NCBI GenBank assembly: GCA_050945915.1
Contig: JBMNTV010000071.1
Coordinates: forward strand, 1-8,057
Origin: CALNBC01 sp050945915
GTDB taxonomy: Bacteria; Bacillota; Clostridia; Christensenellales; CALWSW01
DNA length: 8,057 nt
Reading direction: 5' to 3'
Made by a program: the position numbers and the translations under genes. The stretch's first letter is position 1. Each line of letters begins with the position of its first letter. Positions 1-6,706 of the stretch are shown piece after piece. The notes beneath the pieces are model-generated. The model saw only the letters and a list, made by a program, of their open reading frames with translations, was not told where the DNA came from and searched no databases.

Positions 1-483
1 CTCACCGCCGCCCAGAAGGGCGTGGCGGTGCACGCGCTGCTGCGCCATGTGGAACTCCATCAGGAGATCACCGAAGCGTACCTCAAGGCCCGGCTGGAGG
101 AGCTGGTGCAAAGGGAGATGATCGCCCCGAATATGGCGGCCGCCGCGGACATTTTTGCCGTCGCCCGGTTCTTTGGAAGCCCTTTGGGCAGGCGCATGCA
201 GCGGGCGAAGGAAGTGCTTCGAGAGCAGCCCTTCTCCCTGCTTCAGGAGATGGACGGACGGACAGTCATCGTTCAGGGCATGATCGACGCGTGCTTTATC
301 GAAAACGGCGGCTGGATCCTGGTGGATTACAAGACCGACCGAAAAAGCGACCCCAAAGAAGCGGCAAAGGCCCACGCGCCCCAGCTTGAGATCTATCAAA
401 AAGCTTTGGAGAAGGCGACGGGCATACCGGTGGCCGAGAGATACGTCGCCTTTTTGAACCTGGGCGAGAATGTGCGGATCTAA
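1..483 (+). CDS. addA: AddA helicase/nuclease subunit, C-terminal nuclease domain (5' truncated by window edge)
   Basis: This is the last 160 residues of the AddA subunit of the AddAB enzyme, which unwinds and resects double-strand DNA ends for RecA-dependent recombination in the cytoplasm. The frame is open from base 1 to a TAA at 481-483, so the start lies outside the window. What is visible is the RecB-family nuclease core. A KGVAVH segment with a histidine (visible residue 11) matches the 'GxxxH' helix at the start of the domain. GMIDACF carries the first metal-binding Asp (residue 96). LVDYKTD (residues 108-113) supplies the catalytic Asp-x-Lys. QLEIYQKAL (128-136) is the QxxxY motif. 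All four signatures are intact, so the nuclease should be active. The helicase domains and AddB are not in view. The alternative of another RecB-family exonuclease is less likely, because spacing and wording match AddA closely. Confidence 0.9.
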   Translation, partial: LTAAQKGVAVHALLRHVELHQEITEAYLKARLEELVQREMIAPNMAAAADIFAVARFFGSPLGRRMQRAKEVLREQPFSLLQEMDGRTVIVQGMIDACFIENGGWILVDYKTDRKSDPKEAAKAHAPQLEIYQKALEKATGIPVAERYVAFLNLGENVRI

Positions 484-549
484 AGGGTATTTATCTTTTT
501 ATACTGAGTTTGTCCATTTGCATTTAATATCGAAGGGGGGGAAGGGCGC

Positions 550-831
550 ATTGAGAAAATCGGCATTAAGAACTCCATGATTATCTTGTCCATGCTGCTG
601 TTGGTGCTTCCTTACGACACGCTGGCACGTGCCCTCGCGGTGCGGCTGACGTTGTATTCGTATCTGCCGCTTTTGGTTTATGCCCTTTGCTGCGGCGTGC
701 TGTTTTCCCTCCTTGATCTTTCCAACAGGAAGGTCAACGGGGGTATGCTTGCGTTCTTCGCGCTTATTCTCTTTGTGGGCCTTTCTACTTCGGTCTTTCC
801 TTTGGTTCGACCATCTTTCTATATGTTTTGA
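550..831 (+). CDS. small hydrophobic membrane protein, unrecognised
   Basis: I do not recognise this protein. From the ATG at 577 it has 84 residues. Three hydrophobic stretches are likely membrane segments: around residues 2-13, 28-47 and 56-78. A short polar turn (DLSNRKVNGG) lies between the last two. There is no catalytic or binding motif. The start is uncertain. ATG 577 has no ribosome binding site, whereas a G-rich purine run (532-546) sits just before an in-frame ATT at 550, which would add nine residues beginning IEKIGIKNS. I give the longer span because the frame is open back to 508. The gene lies 93 bases after addA and is followed at once by a hairpin. It may be a monocistronic integral membrane protein or a decayed fragment. 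The hydrophobic pattern and the 3' hairpin favour a real gene, but homology support is missing. Confidence 0.5.
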   Translation: MEKIGIKNSMIILSMLLLVLPYDTLARALAVRLTLYSYLPLLVYALCCGVLFSLLDLSNRKVNGGMLAFFALILFVGLSTSVFPLVRPSFYMF

Positions 832-833
832 TG

Positions 834-860
834 ACGGGGGCTCTGCTGCCCCCGTTGTTC
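834..860 (+). terminator. hairpin terminator after the small membrane protein gene
   Basis: A seven-base-pair stem (ACGGGGG at 834-840 pairing with CCCCCGT at 849-855) encloses an eight-base loop. It begins three bases after the stop codon of the preceding gene. The following tract is only TGTTC, so the U-run is weak. Position and GC-rich stem make it a plausible intrinsic terminator. Confidence 0.5.
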
Positions 861-930
861 AGAAAATAATGCTATGTGCGGGGCAGACCGCAAACCGCCG
901 CTATTAGTCCGCATTCCCAAAACCCGATAC

Positions 931-967
931 ACAAAAAAGCACCGGAGGAAGTTCCTCCGGTGCTTCT
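931..967 (-). terminator. strong intrinsic terminator of the Ig-like/SH3 surface protein gene
   Basis: A 14-base-pair perfect inverted repeat lies at 937-950 and 952-965, with the arms meeting at GGAAGTTCC. On the minus strand the stem is followed by six U residues (A-run 933-938 on the plus strand). It starts about 15 bases beyond the stop codon of the minus-strand gene ending at 982. Confidence 0.9.
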
Positions 968-981
968 TGTCGGTGGGTGGA

Positions 982-3678
982 TTACTTTTTGACATAGCCC
1001 CGCGCCAAATAGCCGGTGTATTTCTTGTTTCCGACGGTGACCTGAACTTTGTAATAGCTTCCAGAGCGGGCCAGGATGGTGACCTTGTTCCCGTTTCTGA
1101 GGTACGCCAGGGTGCTTCCGCTGCCCGGCTTGCTGCGCAGGCGGAGCCTGGAGTTCTTCTTGATGGAAATCTTGCCGCTTCTGGCTTTAACCGTGAACTT
1201 GACGCGGTAGACCTTGTTGTCGTTGGTGATGAGCAGCACGGTGTCCTCACCTGCCGCCAGGGCGGTCACCTTGCCAGAATTGCTGACGGTGAGGGTGCCG
1301 TTGTCCTCCTCCAGCGTCGCCGCGACGATCTTCTTGCCTTTGACCTTCAGCGTGACGTACTGGTCCACCAGCATGGTCCTGGAAGAAGAATTCTTCGAAG
1401 AGGAACCGGTGACCGTGATGGTGACGGTGCCGTGGGAGCCCGACCGGGTAAACACGTGGATCACGGTTTTGCCCGCGGAAACGCCCGTCACCTTACCCTT
1501 GTTGGTCACGGTGGCGACCTTGGTGTTCTCGGAGTAGGCGGCTATGATGCTGTCGCCCTTTACGGTGAGCTGGGTGGTGCCCCCCACCTTGATGGTGCGG
1601 CTGTCCGTTCCGGTGGTGCCGCCGGTCACCGTCACGTCATAGCTGCCCACGCGGCCGGTAACGGAGGTGACCGTCAGGGTGGCGGTGCCGCTCTTTGCGC
1701 CATAATAGAATCCGTTGCCATGAACGCTGACCACCGAGGGATTCGAGCTGGTGACGCTGAAGATGGCTTCGCCGGCGGGCAGGGTCAACTGGGCGGTTTG
1801 CCCCACCGCGATCTTGCTGGTTCCGTAGATCTTCAGAGGCTTCCTGTTGACGGTAAAGGTGATGGTTCCGCCGGTGCCGTTGGATGCGGTCACATACACC
1901 GTTGCGGTTCCGGGGGCGACGGCCGTCACCCGGCCGCTGTTCGTCACCCGGACTATCCTGCTGTTGCTGGAGTAGGCGTAGGTGACCGTTGCGCCGTTTG
2001 TGAAGTAGATCTGGGCGGTTTCATCCTCGGCCAGCACCGTGTTGCTGGCGTACACCGCCGCGTTGCTGCCCGTCACCATGATCTGGATGGTACCCTGGCC
2101 GTTTTCCTGGGTGTTGACGTAAATCGTTGCCATTCCCGGGGCGATGCCGATGACCCTGCCGTCGGCGGTGGCTAAAGCAACGTTCAGGTTGCCGCTGAAG
2201 GCGTTGCTGATCTTTTCGCCCGGGACGGAAAGCTGGACGGATTCGCCCGCGGCGATGTACAGCTTGGGCGCAATCACCGCGACGGTGTGCGGCGGGTTCG
2301 GGGTGGAAGCGGTGACTTTCACTTTGTGGACGACGGTCAAAGTGTCGCCCGTACCCGCTTCCGAGCGCTCCGCGGCGTCCTTGAAAGTGAAGGTGAAGTT
2401 GACGTCGCCGCTGAAGTTCTTGATGGCGGTGATGTACTCTTCGCCGTTCTCCAGATTGAACAGGACGTTGGCGTTGTCCGCCGAGACATCCGTCAGTTCG
2501 TAGCCGGCGTATTCGGGCTCGCCGGATTTGGGCATGTCGATGGTAAAGACCTTCGTGCGCTGGTTCGTTCGAACGGAAATTCTGGAAGGCGCGGTGACCG
2601 GGCTTTTGATCTCGATCGCCTTCGTTGCGCTGGTTCCCCTGGTCAAGCCGTTGGGCAGGCGGAACAGGAAGCTGACGTCCACATTGGTCTTCGCCATGGG
2701 GCGCCGGGCAATCAGCATGCCATTGCTGTTCAGCTTCAGATTGGAAGAATCGACGCTGGGTTCTTCGATGTAGTTGTCCGGGTTGGTGACGGCAAACGCC
2801 TCATAGGCGTGGCCTGCCACGAGTTTGCCCCAGTTGATGGACTGAATGGTTGCCGAGGCGGTGGCGCCGTTGAACCCGCTAAGCACATAGCCCGTTTCGA
2901 GCAGGTCGCCGCCGCTGCCGCCCACGCGGATCATGACGTGGTAGGTCTTATTCTTGCTGGGAATGCCGGTGAAGCCAAAGGTTCCGGATTTGGGAACGCT
3001 TTCGCCGTCCACGGTTTCGTACTCGATCTGGTAGGAATTGTGCCCGTGGGCTTTGTCCATATCGATGGCGGTGATGTTGTTGGATGCGTCCCTGGTGATG
3101 CCGGTTTCGTCCACCAGGAACAAAGTCACGGGGTAGTCGCTGGAACCGGAGCCGATGCCGCTGACGAACTCCTTGCCCGCCTTGATGGTGATGGCGACAC
3201 TGCTGTCGGGCGTGTCGAAATAATGCACGCCGTCCTTTACTGTGGTGAGCTGCTTGCTGCTGCCGTAGCGGATTTCCTCGATCCAGTCGGCGGCGACGTA
3301 GCTGCCATTATCCCTGGTGACGAGGGTAATCGCTCCGGAGCCGTCGGTCTTGAGGTTGACCAGCCTGCTGACGCGGGCGCCCAGGTCAATCTGGAAGGTT
3401 GCGCCTTCTTGGATGGTCAGCGTTTTGGCTTCGGAGCCGCTGGTCTTCAATATCACGCCGGCGGGCAGCGTGGTTGTGCGGGTGTCGCCCAGGTCTATCG
3501 CGTGTAGGTCCATGGAGTCCGTCAGGCTGACGGTGTCGCCGCTTTGCGATCCCTCCAGCGCTGAACGCAGCACATTCCCCATGGGTGGAACCTCATAATC
3601 CTCCGCGAACGCGGTTACCGACATAGCCGCAATCAGTAAAAACGCTATGGCGCTGATGCATACTCTTTTTATTCTCAT
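982..3678 (-). CDS. secreted protein with five bacterial Ig-like (BIG2-type) repeats and C-terminal SH3 domain
   Basis: An exported protein of 898 residues, probably surface-associated. Residues 1-25 are a classical signal peptide: positive MRIKR, a hydrophobic core, and cleavage after AFA-25. Residues 26-463 have no motif I recognise but are rich in short beta-strand patterns. Residues 464-833 form five tandem Ig-like units of 73-76 residues, each with the BIG2-style pattern 'sGkVTavapGtatvyV' before a linker. Residues 834-898 form a bacterial SH3 domain (RLRLRSKPG, ILARSGSYYKVQV, YLARGYVKK). There is no LPXTG motif or C-terminal membrane anchor, so wall contact would be through the SH3 domain. 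The start is at 3678 because AAGGAG lies nine bases upstream and the signal peptide begins there; an ATG 16 codons earlier lacks both. The gene has its own promoter and terminator and is divergent from uppP. Adhesion or cell-wall binding is an inference; no enzyme domain is visible. Confidence 0.88.
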   Translation of the reverse strand: MRIKRVCISAIAFLLIAAMSVTAFAEDYEVPPMGNVLRSALEGSQSGDTVSLTDSMDLHAIDLGDTRTTTLPAGVILKTSGSEAKTLTIQEGATFQIDLGARVSRLVNLKTDGSGAITLVTRDNGSYVAADWIEEIRYGSSKQLTTVKDGVHYFDTPDSSVAITIKAGKEFVSGIGSGSSDYPVTLFLVDETGITRDASNNITAIDMDKAHGHNSYQIEYETVDGESVPKSGTFGFTGIPSKNKTYHVMIRVGGSGGDLLETGYVLSGFNGATASATIQSINWGKLVAGHAYEAFAVTNPDNYIEEPSVDSSNLKLNSNGMLIARRPMAKTNVDVSFLFRLPNGLTRGTSATKAIEIKSPVTAPSRISVRTNQRTKVFTIDMPKSGEPEYAGYELTDVSADNANVLFNLENGEEYITAIKNFSGDVNFTFTFKDAAERSEAGTGDTLTVVHKVKVTASTPNPPHTVAVIAPKLYIAAGESVQLSVPGEKISNAFSGNLNVALATADGRVIGIAPGMATIYVNTQENGQGTIQIMVTGSNAAVYASNTVLAEDETAQIYFTNGATVTYAYSSNSRIVRVTNSGRVTAVAPGTATVYVTASNGTGGTITFTVNRKPLKIYGTSKIAVGQTAQLTLPAGEAIFSVTSSNPSVVSVHGNGFYYGAKSGTATLTVTSVTGRVGSYDVTVTGGTTGTDSRTIKVGGTTQLTVKGDSIIAAYSENTKVATVTNKGKVTGVSAGKTVIHVFTRSGSHGTVTITVTGSSSKNSSSRTMLVDQYVTLKVKGKKIVAATLEEDNGTLTVSNSGKVTALAAGEDTVLLITNDNKVYRVKFTVKARSGKISIKKNSRLRLRSKPGSGSTLAYLRNGNKVTILARSGSYYKVQVTVGNKKYTGYLARGYVKK
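1180..2289 (-). repeat. region coding five tandem Ig-like repeats
   Basis: Five units are recognisable at protein level: residues 464-539, 540-612, 613-687, 688-760 and 761-833 of the surface protein. Each contains a strand with the sense 'kvatVtnkGkVTgvsaGkt' followed by a TGTITVTV-like strand. Unit 3 diverges most, with HGNGFYYGAK in place of the SGKVTAV turn. The DNA is not near-identical between units, so this is an old protein-domain duplication and not a fresh tandem expansion. Confidence 0.78.
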
Positions 3679-3734
3679 CTTCTCCCTCTCCTTGATGGTT
3701 TTTACATCATTCCAAAAATATAACATCCTGCCTT

Positions 3735-3770
3735 TAATACGATTGTATTTCCAAAAACGATGCGTTACAA
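3735..3770 (-). promoter_or_regulatory. sigma-A-like promoter for the Ig-like/SH3 surface protein
   Basis: Read on the minus strand, TTGTAA (3765-3770) is followed by a 17-base spacer and TACAAT (3742-3747). The start point would be near 3735, giving a leader of about 57 bases before the ATG at 3678. No riboswitch-like fold was seen in that leader. Confidence 0.65.
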
Positions 3771-3889
3771 GGAAACGATCTGTAAAATCCGATGATCAAA
3801 CTGTTAACAAATTGCAAAAACTTTTGTTTCGGGCGCAATCTCGCTTTTTCCCAGCTCCAAAGCGCAACGCAGGGCGATGCGGCTTCGCG

Positions 3890-3925
3890 TTGTAAAACCG
3901 CCAGCGCGATAGTATAATACCCTGG
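3890..3925 (+). promoter_or_regulatory. sigma-A-like promoter for uppP (and ychF)
   Basis: TTGTAA (3890-3895), a spacer of exactly 17 bases, and a perfect TATAAT (3913-3918) predict a start near 3925, about 45 bases before the uppP ATG. The -35 element overlaps the right arm of a small inverted repeat (CAACGC 3865-3870, GCGTTG 3887-3892), which might be an operator. Confidence 0.75.
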
Positions 3926-3969
3926 GGCAATCAAACTCGGGCAATCCCCTTGCCATGATGGAGGTGCGC

Positions 3970-4761
3970 ATGTCGGTATTTCAGGCCGCCCTGCTGGGGC
4001 TGGTGCAGGGCCTTTGCGAATTCTTGCCCGTTTCCAGCTCGGGGCATCTGGTGCTTTTGCAGAACGTGTTCGGCATTGCCGAGGGGGCGCTTTTTTTTGA
4101 CACCATGCTCCACCTGGGGACGCTGTTTGCCGTCGTCTTCACCTTCCGAAAGACCCTGGCCGAAATGTTTCGCCACCCTTTGCGCAAATACCCGATGTTC
4201 ATCGTGCTGGCCACGGTGCCCGCGGTGGTTTTGACCTTGCTGTTTCGCAATTTCATCGAAGAAAGCTATTCCGGCTCCCTGCTGGGCTGGGGTTTTCTGG
4301 TGACCGCCCTGCTGTTAACCGTCACGGACCGGATTTCCGCCAAACTGGCGGGAAAACGCCGGATCGACGGCATGCGCCCCGGCCACGCCCTGTTGATCGG
4401 CGCAGCGCAGGGTTTGGCGGTGTTCCCGGGGGTGTCCCGTTCCGGCGCCACCATCTCCGGCGGGCTGTTTTGCTCCCTGGAACGGAGTTTCGCTGCGGAG
4501 TTCGCCTTCATGATGAGCATCCCCGCAATTCTTGGCGCTACGGTTTTGCAGGGGGCGGATGTGCTGAAGGCGGGATTGGGCAGCGTGGACTGGATTCCCG
4601 TCCTGGTGGGGACGGCCGTCGCCTTTGTTTCCGGCCTGTTCGCCATCAACTGGATGCTCAGGATCGTCAAAAAGGGCAAGCTGGGCTGGTTCGCCCTGTA
4701 TACAGGTATTTTAGGTGTGCTGGTGCTGATCGACAGGTACGCCACCCACCTTTTCTTCTGA
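3970..4761 (+). CDS. uppP: undecaprenyl-diphosphatase (UppP/BacA family)
   Basis: An integral membrane phosphatase of 263 residues that removes one phosphate from undecaprenyl diphosphate, recycling the lipid carrier for peptidoglycan and other wall polymers. Overexpression of this family is known to confer bacitracin resistance. The first catalytic motif is at residues 13-26: Q13 and E17 of the (E/Q)xxxE element, then FLPVSSSGH with H26. The second, PGVSRSGAT, starts at P153 and has the essential arginine at R157. Multiple hydrophobic helices follow the family plan, and length is close to the usual 260-275. The start is ATG 3970 because GGAGG (3960-3964) lies five bases upstream; the ATG at 3955 overlaps that site and would add MMEVR. 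It is driven by the promoter at 3890-3925 and followed after 48 bases by ychF, probably in the same transcript. No odd features. Confidence 0.95.
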   Translation: MSVFQAALLGLVQGLCEFLPVSSSGHLVLLQNVFGIAEGALFFDTMLHLGTLFAVVFTFRKTLAEMFRHPLRKYPMFIVLATVPAVVLTLLFRNFIEESYSGSLLGWGFLVTALLLTVTDRISAKLAGKRRIDGMRPGHALLIGAAQGLAVFPGVSRSGATISGGLFCSLERSFAAEFAFMMSIPAILGATVLQGADVLKAGLGSVDWIPVLVGTAVAFVSGLFAINWMLRIVKKGKLGWFALYTGILGVLVLIDRYATHLFF

Positions 4762-4767
4762 TTCAAA

Positions 4768-4793
4768 GCGCAACTTGCGCATATCCGTTTTTT
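4768..4793 (+). terminator. possible weak attenuator between uppP and ychF
   Basis: A short palindrome GCGCAACTTGCGC (4768-4780) can form a five-base-pair hairpin with a three-base loop. A run of six T (4788-4793) comes only after seven further bases. This geometry is poor for an intrinsic terminator, so it would at most reduce read-through into ychF. Confidence 0.25.
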
Positions 4794-4809
4794 ACTAAGG
4801 AGGAACACG

Positions 4810-5898
4810 ATGAAACTCGGCGTGATCGGCCTGCCAAACGTGGGCAAAAGCACTCTTTTTAACGCGCTGACCCGGGCAGGCGCCCAGGCCGCAAACTACC
4901 CCTTCTGCACCATCGAGCCAAACGTGGGCGTCGTGGCCGTGCCGGATCCCCGGCTGGAGGATCTGGCGAAAATGTATCGCCCCGAAAAATGCACCCCCGC
5001 TACCATCGAATTCGTGGACATCGCCGGTTTGGTCAAAGGCGCCAGCCGGGGCGAAGGGTTGGGCAACAAATTCCTTTCCCATATCCGGGAGGTGGACGCG
5101 GTGGTCCACGTGGTCCGCTGCTTCGAGGATGATAACGTCGTCCACGTGGACGGTTCGGTGAATCCCGAGCGGGACGCGGAAACCATCAATCTGGAGCTGA
5201 TCTTCGCCGATCTGGAAACCCTGGAAAAGCGCGCCGCAAAAGCCCAAAAACTTGCCCGGACGGACAAGGCGGCCCAGCTGGAGCTGGAGCTTTGCCAGGA
5301 GCTGAAAGCCCACCTGGAAGCGGGGCAGCCCGCCCGCACCCTGGCCCTTCCGGAGGAGGACCGAGCCATCGTCAAAGGGCTTTTCCTGTTGACGGACAAG
5401 CCCGTCATCTATTGCGCCAACGTCAGCGAAGAACAGCTGGGGAACAGGGAGGATCCCTTTGTCGCCCGCCTTGCAGCGCTGGCGCAGGCCGAGGGCGCGG
5501 GGCTGATCGTCGTCTGCGCCCGGGTGGAGGAGGAGCTTTCGGACATGGACCCGGCGGAGCGGGCGGAATTCCTAGCCGAGCTGGGCATCGAGCAAAGCGG
5601 ACTGGACCAGCTGGTGGTGGCCTGCTATGACCTTTTGGGGCTGATGAGCTTTTTGACCGCAGGGCCGAAGGAGGTCCGCGCCTGGACCATCGAAAAGGGC
5701 ACCAGGGCGCCCCAGGCGGCGGGCAAAATCCATTCGGATTTCGAGCGCGGATTCATCCGGGCAGAGGTCGTCAGTTTCGACGACCTGATGGCCTGCGGCG
5801 GCATGACCGGCGCCAAGGAAAAGGGCCTGGTGCGCCTGGAGGGCAAGGATTACGTGATACAGGACGGGGACGTGGTCCTGTTTCGGTTCAACGTCTGA
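4810..5898 (+). CDS. ychF: YchF/OLA1-type ATPase of the Obg GTPase family
   Basis: A cytosolic P-loop ATPase of 362 residues (family norm about 363), nearly universal in bacteria. It is ribosome-associated and linked to oxidative-stress control and translation. The P-loop GLPNVGKST is at residues 7-15. The switch II region DIAGLVKGAS starts at D70. The base-recognition loop reads NVSE (204-207) in place of the NKxD of true GTPases; this is the known YchF feature that shifts specificity to ATP. A coiled-coil insert of charged heptads (roughly residues 130-180) and a C-terminal TGS domain (about 279-361, from VRAWTIEKGTRAPQAAGKIH) complete the family architecture. AAGGAGG (4797-4803) six bases upstream fixes the start. 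It follows uppP by 48 bases and ends 20 bases before a strong terminator. It is complete, with no anomaly. Confidence 0.96.
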   Translation: MKLGVIGLPNVGKSTLFNALTRAGAQAANYPFCTIEPNVGVVAVPDPRLEDLAKMYRPEKCTPATIEFVDIAGLVKGASRGEGLGNKFLSHIREVDAVVHVVRCFEDDNVVHVDGSVNPERDAETINLELIFADLETLEKRAAKAQKLARTDKAAQLELELCQELKAHLEAGQPARTLALPEEDRAIVKGLFLLTDKPVIYCANVSEEQLGNREDPFVARLAALAQAEGAGLIVVCARVEEELSDMDPAERAEFLAELGIEQSGLDQLVVACYDLLGLMSFLTAGPKEVRAWTIEKGTRAPQAAGKIHSDFERGFIRAEVVSFDDLMACGGMTGAKEKGLVRLEGKDYVIQDGDVVLFRFNV

Positions 5899-5914
5899 GG
5901 AGTATCCATACCAC

Positions 5915-5950
5915 GGCAAAACCGGGGAAGTTCCCCGGTTTTTGCTGTTT
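5915..5950 (+). terminator. intrinsic terminator of the uppP-ychF unit
   Basis: AAAACCGGGGAA (5918-5929) pairs with TTCCCCGGTTTT (5931-5942), and the plus strand continues TTTGCTGTTTT. The A-run on the left arm means it could also act weakly on the minus strand. Confidence 0.88.
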
Positions 5951-6052
5951 TGGCGGGTGGCTGCATGTTTGTTCGCCGCAAAAAACGAATCCCTCTGCGA
6001 AATGCGGGGCATCCCGCCGTCGAATTGCCATCAATTCTTTCCAACAGCTCCA
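5951..6052. other. spacer between two converging terminators, nothing recognised
   Basis: About 100 bases separate the ychF terminator from the terminator of the opposing ferritin-like gene. I see no gene with a ribosome binding site, no promoter, and no repeat here. Confidence 0.6.
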
Positions 6053-6086
6053 AAATAAAAAACGACCGGGGAGTTCCCCGGCCGTT
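6053..6086 (-). terminator. intrinsic terminator of the ferritin-like gene
   Basis: The arms are 6061-6072 and 6075-6086 (12 pairs, one of them G-U on the minus strand), with the loop centred on GAGTTC. On the minus strand the stem runs into TTTTTTATTTT. It begins 14 bases beyond the stop codon of the gene ending at 6101. Confidence 0.88.
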
Positions 6087-6100
6087 TGCATGGGTGGTAC

Positions 6101-6613
6101 TTACATCCTGATCTTGCGGATTTCGTCCTTGAGGCGCTCGATGTCCGTCAGCCAGCTTTCGATGTCCTCCTCGTGCTCCAGCTCGTCGTTGAGGATGGTC
6201 ACCGCCATCTGATAGGTGGCGAAGTCCTTCCCGTCGGTAAAAGCAGCGATCTTCTGGTAACGGTCGATGGCGCAGCGCTCGCCGTCCAGGTTCTGGTTGA
6301 GAATGACTTCGATGTAGGGATCGTTGGGCTCCTCGTAGTCGCACTCCGCGTGCTTGAACCAATCCTTGGGGTTGAGAACGGGGGTGCCGCCCAGCTGGAT
6401 GATGCGGTCCACCACCATCACGGCGTGGTTCAGCTCTTCCGTGGCGTGGAGCAGGAGTTCCGGCTCAACTTCGCTGCGCATCGGGCCTTCCATGACGCGG
6501 GCGCCGATCCAGTACTGATAATAGGCCAGCCATTCCTCCGCCAGCGCGGCGTTCAGCATTTCCAGCAGCTTCTCCACATCGAGATTCGCAATTTTTACAG
6601 ACTTTTTGCCCAT
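6101..6613 (-). CDS. ferritin-like diiron protein (bacterioferritin/Dps-like branch)
   Basis: A 170-residue four-helix-bundle protein of the ferritin-like superfamily, expected in the cytoplasm to oxidise Fe(II) with peroxide or oxygen and possibly store iron. The bacterioferritin-type diiron ligand set is complete: E27 (in AEEWLAYYQY), E60 and H63 (EELNH), E112 (DGERC), and E144 and H147 (ELEH). There are two cysteines, C91 in the loop before helix three and C114 two residues after ligand E112. A cysteine pair near a bacterioferritin-like site is the hallmark reported for the Dps-like 'DPSL'/thioferritin group, so membership there is my inference. No rubredoxin tail is present, so it is not a classical rubrerythrin. 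The ATG at 6613 is chosen because AAAGGAGGA lies just upstream; an ATG 13 codons earlier has no such site. It lies 93 bases downstream of the CheX-like gene and has its own terminator. Confidence 0.88.
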   Translation of the reverse strand: MGKKSVKIANLDVEKLLEMLNAALAEEWLAYYQYWIGARVMEGPMRSEVEPELLLHATEELNHAVMVVDRIIQLGGTPVLNPKDWFKHAECDYEEPNDPYIEVILNQNLDGERCAIDRYQKIAAFTDGKDFATYQMAVTILNDELEHEEDIESWLTDIERLKDEIRKIRM

Positions 6614-6638
6614 TGAAATCCTCCTTTTGTGTTGGGTG

Positions 6639-6665
6639 CTTGTATGAATCATGCCTGCGGCGCAA
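6639..6665 (-). promoter_or_regulatory. weak candidate promoter for the ferritin-like gene
   Basis: On the minus strand TTGCGC (6660-6665) and TACAAG (6639-6644) are separated by 15 bases, a poor match in both sequence and spacing. Expression by read-through from the CheX-like gene is an alternative, since no good terminator separates them. Confidence 0.25.
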
Positions 6666-6689
6666 GACGAAGCGTTTAACGCAGCAGGC
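6653..6689. repeat. imperfect inverted repeat between the CheX-like and ferritin-like genes
   Basis: GCCTGC (6653-6658) and GCAGGC (6684-6689) form outer arms, and a palindrome GCGTTTAACGC (6672-6682) lies inside. There is no following T-run on either strand. It might be an operator or an RNA fold between the two minus-strand genes. Confidence 0.35.
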
Positions 6690-6706
6690 GGGACGCGCAG
6701 ATGATA

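Noticed and set aside
874..2175. Long plus-strand open frame of 433 codons
   Set aside because: It is antisense to the Ig-like repeats, has no ribosome binding site, and its Gly/Asp/His/Arg-rich translation is typical of a GC-rich shadow frame.
1180..2289. Tandem DNA repeat or CRISPR-like array in the surface protein gene
   Set aside because: The repetition is at protein level (Ig-like units of 73-76 residues) with diverged DNA. There are no short identical repeats with unique spacers.
2287..3507. Long plus-strand open frame of 406 codons
   Set aside because: It is also antisense to the surface protein gene, with similar compositional bias and no start signal or domain pattern.
3734..3934. 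Minus-strand frame of 66 codons in the divergent promoter region
   Set aside because: It overlaps both predicted promoters, lacks a ribosome binding site and shows no recognisable motif.
5292..5630. Plus-strand frame of 112 codons inside ychF
   Set aside because: It is an out-of-frame, Gly/Pro/Arg-rich shadow of the well-supported ychF gene.
6086..6616. Plus-strand frame of 176 codons
   Set aside because: It is the reverse complement of the ferritin-like gene, which has a clear ribosome binding site, complete diiron ligands and a terminator.
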